This document shows, piece by piece, positions 59,522-64,000 of a stretch of 64,000 nt of DNA. A model generated the notes under the pieces. The model had not been told where the DNA came from, searched no databases, and saw nothing but the letters and a program-made list of their open reading frames with translations. The stretch lies in assembly GCF_000314895.2 (NCBI RefSeq), contig NZ_CM001773.1, positions 3,493,901 through 3,557,900 on the forward strand, written 5' to 3'. Each line of letters begins with the position of its first letter. Within the stretch, counting starts at the first letter, position 1. The DNA is from Providencia sneebia DSM 19967. GTDB lineage: Bacteria; Pseudomonadota; Gammaproteobacteria; Enterobacterales; Enterobacteriaceae. The position numbers and the translations under genes are program-made.

Positions 59522-61033
59522 ATGTCCCGTGCGCTTTTACCTAATTCCGTCATTTTAATCCTATTAGGTTTTGTTTCTGGCCTTCCTCTAGCACTTACCG
59601 CTGGCACATTACAAGCTTGGCTAACTGTCGAAAATATTGATATCAAAACCATTGGTTTCTTTTCTCTTGTAGGTCAAGCCTATGTATTGAAGTTTCTTTG
59701 GTCGCCAATGATGGACAGATATACTCCCCCATTTTTAGGCCGTCGCCGCGGGTGGTTATTAACGACACAAATCTTACTTATTATTAGTATCGCCGCAATG
59801 GGTTTCATGAATCCTAGCCAGCATTTATGGTGGCTTGCCGCTTTAGCGGTCATTGTTGCTTTTTGCTCTGCTTCACAAGATATTGTCTTTGATGCTTATA
59901 AAACAGATTTACTGAGCGCTGAAGAACGTGGATTTGGTGCTGCTGTTTCAGTCATGGGCTACAGGATCAGTATGTTAGTCTCTGGCGGCCTTGCTTTATG
60001 GATGGCTGATAAATTTTTAACATGGAAACAGCTTTATTTATTGATGGCAGGGTTAATGCTAATTGGTGTAGTAGCAACCTTATTAGCGAAAGAGCCAGAA
60101 GATAACGGCACTGCGCCCACTTCATTAAAAAAAGCGATTTATGAACCACTCGCCGAATTTTTTAGTCGGAACAATGCATGGTTAATTCTATTACTGCTTG
60201 TCTTTTATAAGATGGGTGATGCTTTTGTTATGGCACTCAATACTAACTTTTTACTCAACGGGCTAGGCTTCAGTTTGAGTGAAGTGGGTGCTGTTAATAA
60301 AACGGTTGGTATGGCTGCAACCATTATAGGTGCATTGTTTGGTGGCTATCTCATGAAAAACATGAGCTTATTTAATGCCCTATTCGCCTTTGGTATTTTG
60401 CAAGGCGTCTCGAACATTGGGTACTGGTTCCTTGCGGTCACACCACCAAATATAATTAGTATGGGAAGTATCATATTCTTGGAAAATATTTTTTCCGGTA
60501 TGGGCACGGCTGCTTTTGTTGCCTTACTGATGACGCTCTGTAATCGGTCACTTTCTGCAACACAATTTGCGCTTCTTTCAGCTCTTTCAGCTGTTGGGCG
60601 TGTATATATAGGTCCTATCGCAAGTATTACCGTCAGTGCGTATGGCTGGCCTATGTTCTATTTAATTTCTATCATTGTCGCAGTTCCAGGTATTTTGCTG
60701 CTTCTCGCTTGTCGAACCTCATTGGTTTATACGCAGAATACTGGGTTATTTCAACGCCGAGAACAGTATGCCCAAGCCTACAAGATAGCCGTTTATGCGT
60801 TGCTCATTGCCGTTGCTATTCTTGGTTTTTGGCTGTTAACATTGCTTATTACTTCCTTTGCATCTGTTAAAGCCTATTTATTCCTCAACCATCTCTCTTT
60901 CTGGCTACAGCTTCCTAATTATAAGGACATGATATTCAATATTGGTGTCTGTATAGGCGCAATTAGTTTAATTGTCGGTGGCTGCCTTGATTTCTTTGCT
61001 GTTCGCCGAGTCGTATCAAATCACGCTCAATAG
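59522..61033 (+). CDS. ampG: AmpG, muropeptide permease
   Basis: AmpG imports anhydromuropeptides for cell-wall recycling and so feeds AmpC beta-lactamase induction where ampR/ampC exist. The protein, 503 residues from this start, has about 14 membrane helices and the AmpG blocks GFVSGLPLALTAGTLQAWLT, DRYTPPFLGRRRGW, CSASQDIVFDAYKTD and LMTLCNRSLSATQFALLSALS by position 335-355. ATG 59522 is chosen for its TAGGAA site; in-frame ATGs at 59477 and 59495 would add up to 15 residues. Terminator follows. Confidence 0.95.
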   Translation: MSRALLPNSVILILLGFVSGLPLALTAGTLQAWLTVENIDIKTIGFFSLVGQAYVLKFLWSPMMDRYTPPFLGRRRGWLLTTQILLIISIAAMGFMNPSQHLWWLAALAVIVAFCSASQDIVFDAYKTDLLSAEERGFGAAVSVMGYRISMLVSGGLALWMADKFLTWKQLYLLMAGLMLIGVVATLLAKEPEDNGTAPTSLKKAIYEPLAEFFSRNNAWLILLLLVFYKMGDAFVMALNTNFLLNGLGFSLSEVGAVNKTVGMAATIIGALFGGYLMKNMSLFNALFAFGILQGVSNIGYWFLAVTPPNIISMGSIIFLENIFSGMGTAAFVALLMTLCNRSLSATQFALLSALSAVGRVYIGPIASITVSAYGWPMFYLISIIVAVPGILLLLACRTSLVYTQNTGLFQRREQYAQAYKIAVYALLIAVAILGFWLLTLLITSFASVKAYLFLNHLSFWLQLPNYKDMIFNIGVCIGAISLIVGGCLDFFAVRRVVSNHAQ

Positions 61034-61066
61034 TTAAGAAATAAATTATTAATTCTATAAACTTTT

Positions 61067-61097
61067 CCGGAGTGAAACTACTTCACTTCGGTTTTTT
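61067..61097 (+). terminator. Terminator of ampG
   Basis: CCGGAGTGAA (61067-61076) pairs with TTCACTTCGG (61082-61091, one G-T pair), followed by TTTTTTATT. Strong intrinsic terminator. Confidence 0.88.
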
Positions 61098-61293
61098 ATT
61101 CGCCTCTCAAATTAGATCCAACTAGCAAATATCGATATATTCTCTTTTATACCGTGATAAACATCACTTAATTACTGAAATTTATTTCTTAATTACAGCA
61201 TAAAAGTCTAATATCTCACACGTTTAGGGCAACCCAGCTTTTAAGCTAAATAATTAATAATTTCCGTTAATACTCAAACGAAAATAATATATC

Positions 61294-62067
61294 ATGAAAA
61301 AACAACTTCTCTGTGTCGCAGCACTTGCATCCCTTGCTGGAACAGCTAATGCTGACGACTTTCTTGGCTATCAGAATGGTTTCGCGGACATCAATGTCAA
61401 CTATTTAGATTGGTCTCACCGAACAGAAACCAAATCAGAATACACATCACGCAAAAAAGATTTTGCTTACATTGAGTTAGAAGGCGGCGCTAACTTCAAT
61501 TGGGGTGAGCTATATGGATTTTTTGATGTTGAAAATCCATTTCATAAACGTCGTACTGAGCCAGGTCGTAACCAACGCTACACCATTAAAACCACAGCTC
61601 GAGTCTATTTAGGTGATACAGGTTTTAACGCTTACGGGCACGTGTATGGTACTTGGTCATTACCGGGTGCTAAATATGGTGGGAATTTCCATGAAGTTAA
61701 CACGTTATACGGCTTAGGCTATAACACTGGCTTTGGTGATTTCTGGTTCAAGCCATTTGTTGCTCTACATTATGTAGATCAAACTTATTATTCAGGTAAC
61801 AACGGTTATGTTGTTGGCTGGGTAGCTGGCTATGGTTTCAAAGTGTTTGAAGAAAACTTCATGATCACCAACTGGCATGAAATGGAGTTTGCTCGCCATA
61901 AACGCTACGGCAATGGTGGTCGTGATGGCGTCAATGGTGCCCTTGCATTCTGGTGGAATGCCACTCCAAACTTAGCTGCTGGTGTGCAATATCGTTATGC
62001 AGATAATAAACTGGGTGAAGATTTTTATCAGGACGGAATTATTTACACATTAAAATACACGTTCTAA
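61294..62067 (+). CDS. OmpK/Tsx-family outer-membrane channel
   Basis: The 257-residue protein has a signal peptide ending GTANA (about residue 20) and a 12-strand-type barrel rich in Tyr, Gly and Trp, with the family's FADINVNYLDWSHRTE start and terminal LKYTF. This is the nucleoside-specific channel (Tsx)/OmpK superfamily, which are also phage receptors in vibrios. Whether it transports nucleosides is not certain by eye. It lies between ampG and cyoA, a place where E. coli has no such gene. It appears to be a single-gene unit with a terminator hairpin after it. Confidence 0.87.
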   Translation: MKKQLLCVAALASLAGTANADDFLGYQNGFADINVNYLDWSHRTETKSEYTSRKKDFAYIELEGGANFNWGELYGFFDVENPFHKRRTEPGRNQRYTIKTTARVYLGDTGFNAYGHVYGTWSLPGAKYGGNFHEVNTLYGLGYNTGFGDFWFKPFVALHYVDQTYYSGNNGYVVGWVAGYGFKVFEENFMITNWHEMEFARHKRYGNGGRDGVNGALAFWWNATPNLAAGVQYRYADNKLGEDFYQDGIIYTLKYTF

Positions 62068-62143
62068 GCCGTTAGTATGATTTTTCCAAAAAATAAATTT
62101 TCTTATTTATTTTCAATGCATTAAGATTATTTATTATTATTTC

Positions 62144-62174
62144 ACCGATAAGACAAGATTTTTTGTCTTATCGG
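62144..62174 (+). terminator. Terminator of the OmpK/Tsx-type gene
   Basis: CCGATAAGACAA (62144-62155) pairs perfectly with TTGTCTTATCGG (62163-62174), 77 bases after the stop. The tail is CATAAAAATAT, so the T-run is weak. Confidence 0.65.
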
Positions 62175-62413
62175 CATAAAAATATATTTTTAGTAACCAT
62201 TCCTATTCCATTCTTACAATTAATCCATTCTTTTTTAGAGTGCATTTATGTATATTTTTCTTTGAAAAATTACAAAGTTATTTTATTATTAGCAAATATT
62301 TATCACATCAAAACGTCCACTCGCATTATTTTTAACCTTTTTGCTATAAATCCTTCACATGTGATCATATTAACATAAAGAGCTAACAATTCGATTTCTT
62401 TACCTTACAATTG

Positions 62414-62442
62414 TTTACACTAACATAACGTTACCGTAGAAT
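62414..62442 (+). promoter_or_regulatory. Sigma-70 promoter of cyoABCDE
   Basis: TTTACA (62414-62419) and TAGAAT (62437-62442) are 17 bases apart, about 50 bases before the cyoA ATG. In E. coli this operon is repressed by ArcA and Fnr; I did not pick out such sites. Confidence 0.7.
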
Positions 62443-62492
62443 GCCCCCACTGATGAAACGACAATTAGAATCTTTGTCATTTGGGGTCGTGG

Positions 62493-63440
62493 ATGAGACT
62501 TATGAACTACAAAAAAAGCATTGGGGCAATCTCACTGGTTGTTGCTGCCTTATTACTAGGCGGTTGCGATATGGTGCTGATGGATCCAAAAGGCGCTGTT
62601 GGCGTTAAACAAAAAGAGCTGATTCTTATTGCAATCGGCTTAATGCTCATTGTTGTGATTCCAGTAATTTTCATGGCATTTATCTTTGCAATGAAATATC
62701 GTGAATCCAATAAATCAGCAACATACCGTCCTAACTGGGCTCACTCAAATAAAATTGAGTTGGTCTGCTGGACTGTTCCTATCATTATTATCATTATTCT
62801 AGGTGCTATCACTTGGAAAACGACTCATGAGCTTGATCCCTATAAGCCATTAGTTAGTGATCAGGAACCTGTCACCATTGAAGTCATTTCTGCTGACTGG
62901 AAATGGATATTTATTTATCCAGAGCAAGGTATTGCCACAGTTAACGAAATTGCATTCCCTACTGGTGTACCAGTTAATTTCAAAATTACGTCTGATTCTG
63001 TGATGAACTCGTTCTTCATTCCATCTTTAGGTGGGCAAATCTACGCAATGGCTGGTATGCAAACAAAACTTCATTTAATCGCTAATGAACCGGGTACTTA
63101 TAAAGGCTTCTCAGCAAGCTATAGTGGTCATGGTTTCTCTGATATGAAGTTTAATGCGATTGCAACGCCAGACCGCCAAGGTTTTGATGAGTGGGTACAA
63201 AAGGTGAAAGCTTCACCTAAAACAATGGACACAATGCAAGCTTTCGATGAAGTCGCGAAGCCAAGCATGAATGTTCCTGTTACCTACTTCTCTAGCGTGA
63301 AACCTAACCTCTATGACGACATTGTTCTCAAGTTTGGTCATGAGCACCATAAAGGTCACGCTCCTGTAGATTCGCAAGAAGCGTCTACAGGTCATTCTAT
63401 GCATATGAGCCATGCAGCTCATGCTGGCGCAGAGGAATAA
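62493..63440 (+). CDS. cyoA: CyoA, cytochrome bo3 ubiquinol oxidase subunit II
   Basis: CyoA is subunit II of the proton-pumping ubiquinol oxidase used under good aeration. The 315-residue lipoprotein has a signal with lipobox LLLGGC (about 25), two membrane helices (about 44-66 and 88-108), and a periplasmic cupredoxin-like domain ([38 protein letters not shown]) without the CuA ligands, as expected for a quinol oxidase. The C-terminal tail is His/Met-rich ([18 protein letters not shown]). ATG 62493 matches the E. coli MRL start; the GTG/ATG upstream is not needed. Confidence 0.97.
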   Translation: MRLMNYKKSIGAISLVVAALLLGGCDMVLMDPKGAVGVKQKELILIAIGLMLIVVIPVIFMAFIFAMKYRESNKSATYRPNWAHSNKIELVCWTVPIIIIIILGAITWKTTHELDPYKPLVSDQEPVTIEVISADWKWIFIYPEQGIATVNEIAFPTGVPVNFKITSDSVMNSFFIPSLGGQIYAMAGMQTKLHLIANEPGTYKGFSASYSGHGFSDMKFNAIATPDRQGFDEWVQKVKASPKTMDTMQAFDEVAKPSMNVPVTYFSSVKPNLYDDIVLKFGHEHHKGHAPVDSQEASTGHSMHMSHAAHAGAEE

Positions 63441-63444
63441 GGGC

Positions 63445-64000
63445 ATGTTCGGAAAATTAACACTCGATGCAATTCCGCTCCATGAGCCTATTATCGTCTT
63501 TACACTTATTGCTATCGTCATCGGCGGTCTTGCTGTTGTTGGTGCAATAACGTATTTCGGTAAATGGAAATGGTTGTGGAAAGAATGGTTAACATCTGTT
63601 GACCATAAAAGAATTGGTATCATGTATATCATCGTCGCAATGGTCATGTTGTTCCGTGGCTTTGCGGATGCCATCATGATGCGTGGTCAGCAGGTACTTG
63701 CTTCTGCTGGTCAAGAAGGGTTCTTGAATCCTCATCACTATGACCAAATCTTTACAGCTCACGGCGTTATCATGATTTTCTTCATGGCAACACCTTTTGT
63801 TGTTGGTCTGATGAACCTCGTTGTACCACTACAAATTGGTGCTCGTGATGTCGCCTTCCCATTCCTAAACTCACTGAGCTTCTGGTTCTTTGTTGTGGGT
63901 GTTGTGCTAATCAATATCTCGTTAGGGGTAGGTGAATTTGCACAAACAGGTTGGTTAGCATATCCGCCATTATCCGGCTTGGAGTACAACCCTGGTGTCG
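63445..64000 (+). CDS. cyoB: CyoB, cytochrome bo3 ubiquinol oxidase subunit I (partial, 3' end outside window)
   Basis: CyoB holds haem b, haem o3 and CuB and forms the proton pump. The visible 185 residues match E. coli CyoB ([46 protein letters not shown], and the haem-ligand region [16 protein letters not shown] with its His). Two to three of the expected 15 helices are seen. It starts four bases after cyoA with AAGGGC upstream, in the usual cyoABCDE operon, and runs off the right edge. Confidence 0.97.
   Translation, partial: MFGKLTLDAIPLHEPIIVFTLIAIVIGGLAVVGAITYFGKWKWLWKEWLTSVDHKRIGIMYIIVAMVMLFRGFADAIMMRGQQVLASAGQEGFLNPHHYDQIFTAHGVIMIFFMATPFVVGLMNLVVPLQIGARDVAFPFLNSLSFWFFVVGVVLINISLGVGEFAQTGWLAYPPLSGLEYNPGV

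Larger units (their letters stand above)
62068..62492. other. OmpK-cyoA intergenic region
   Basis: 425 AT-rich bases with the OmpK-gene terminator and the cyoA promoter, both listed. A 71-residue frame at 62163-62378 has no ribosome binding site or recognisable sequence. Confidence 0.5.

Noticed and set aside
62163..62378. 71-residue ORF between the OmpK-type gene and cyoA
   Set aside because: It overlaps the terminator hairpin, lacks a ribosome binding site, and runs into the cyoA promoter region.

Overview
The window is chromosomal DNA from an AT-rich member of the Enterobacterales. Protein sequences and gene order point to the Morganellaceae, most likely Providencia; this rests on remembered family sequences, and no search was run. 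No prophage, integrase, intact insertion sequence, CRISPR array or plasmid function was seen. The accessory part is a catabolic island at about 4.3-18.4 kb and a few strain-type genes. The rest is conserved core.

Layout. 1-1810: hypF (minus, runs off the left edge). 1.9-4.0 kb: a YetF/DUF421 membrane protein, a repeat-rich lipoprotein and ybiI. 4.3-18.4 kb: the 4-hydroxyphenylacetate (hpa) island: hpaR (minus), then hpaG1-hpaG2-hpaE-hpaD-hpaF, a Bcr/CflA efflux pump, a succinate-semialdehyde dehydrogenase, hpaH, hpaI, an hpaX remnant, hpaA, hpaB and hpaC (all plus). 18.4-22.1 kb: an orphan protein and a Fur-box TonB-dependent receptor. 22.3-28.2 kb: tktA, epd-pgk-fbaA (minus). 28.8-30.9 kb: a small membrane protein, then a MIP channel with a DUF1445 protein. 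32-36.5 kb: tRNA-Asp, dnaQ/rnhA, yafS, gloB, mltD. 37-42 kb: tomB-hha, the 4.5S RNA gene ffs, ybaY, tesB, glnK-amtB. 42-48 kb: mdlA-mdlB, an Lrp-family regulator, queC, fadM, ybaV. 48-58 kb: ppiD, hupB, lon, clpX, clpP, tig, bolA, a protein quality-control block. 58.6-64 kb: yajG, ampG, an OmpK/Tsx-type porin, cyoA and the start of cyoB.

How it works together. The hpa genes encode a full meta-cleavage route from 4-hydroxyphenylacetate to pyruvate and succinic semialdehyde, with the dehydrogenase for that last product built into the operon. The front end is damaged: the importer hpaX has lost most of its interior, and hpaB carries one in-frame TGA where relatives have Trp. The ring-cleavage and lower pathway genes read through intact.

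Three further genes (TonB receptor, lon, clpX) are each broken by the loss of one A in an A-run. Two of these are highly conserved housekeeping genes, so I read this pattern first as sequencing or assembly error and only second as biology. The hpaB substitution and hpaX deletion do not fit that error type. I found no clear candidate for a wholly new multi-gene system. The best leads are the decaying hpa front end, a tandem ERIC pair supplying the hpaA ribosome binding site, the MIP/DUF1445 pair, the LEA-like lipoprotein, and two very short ORFs with good ribosome binding sites.
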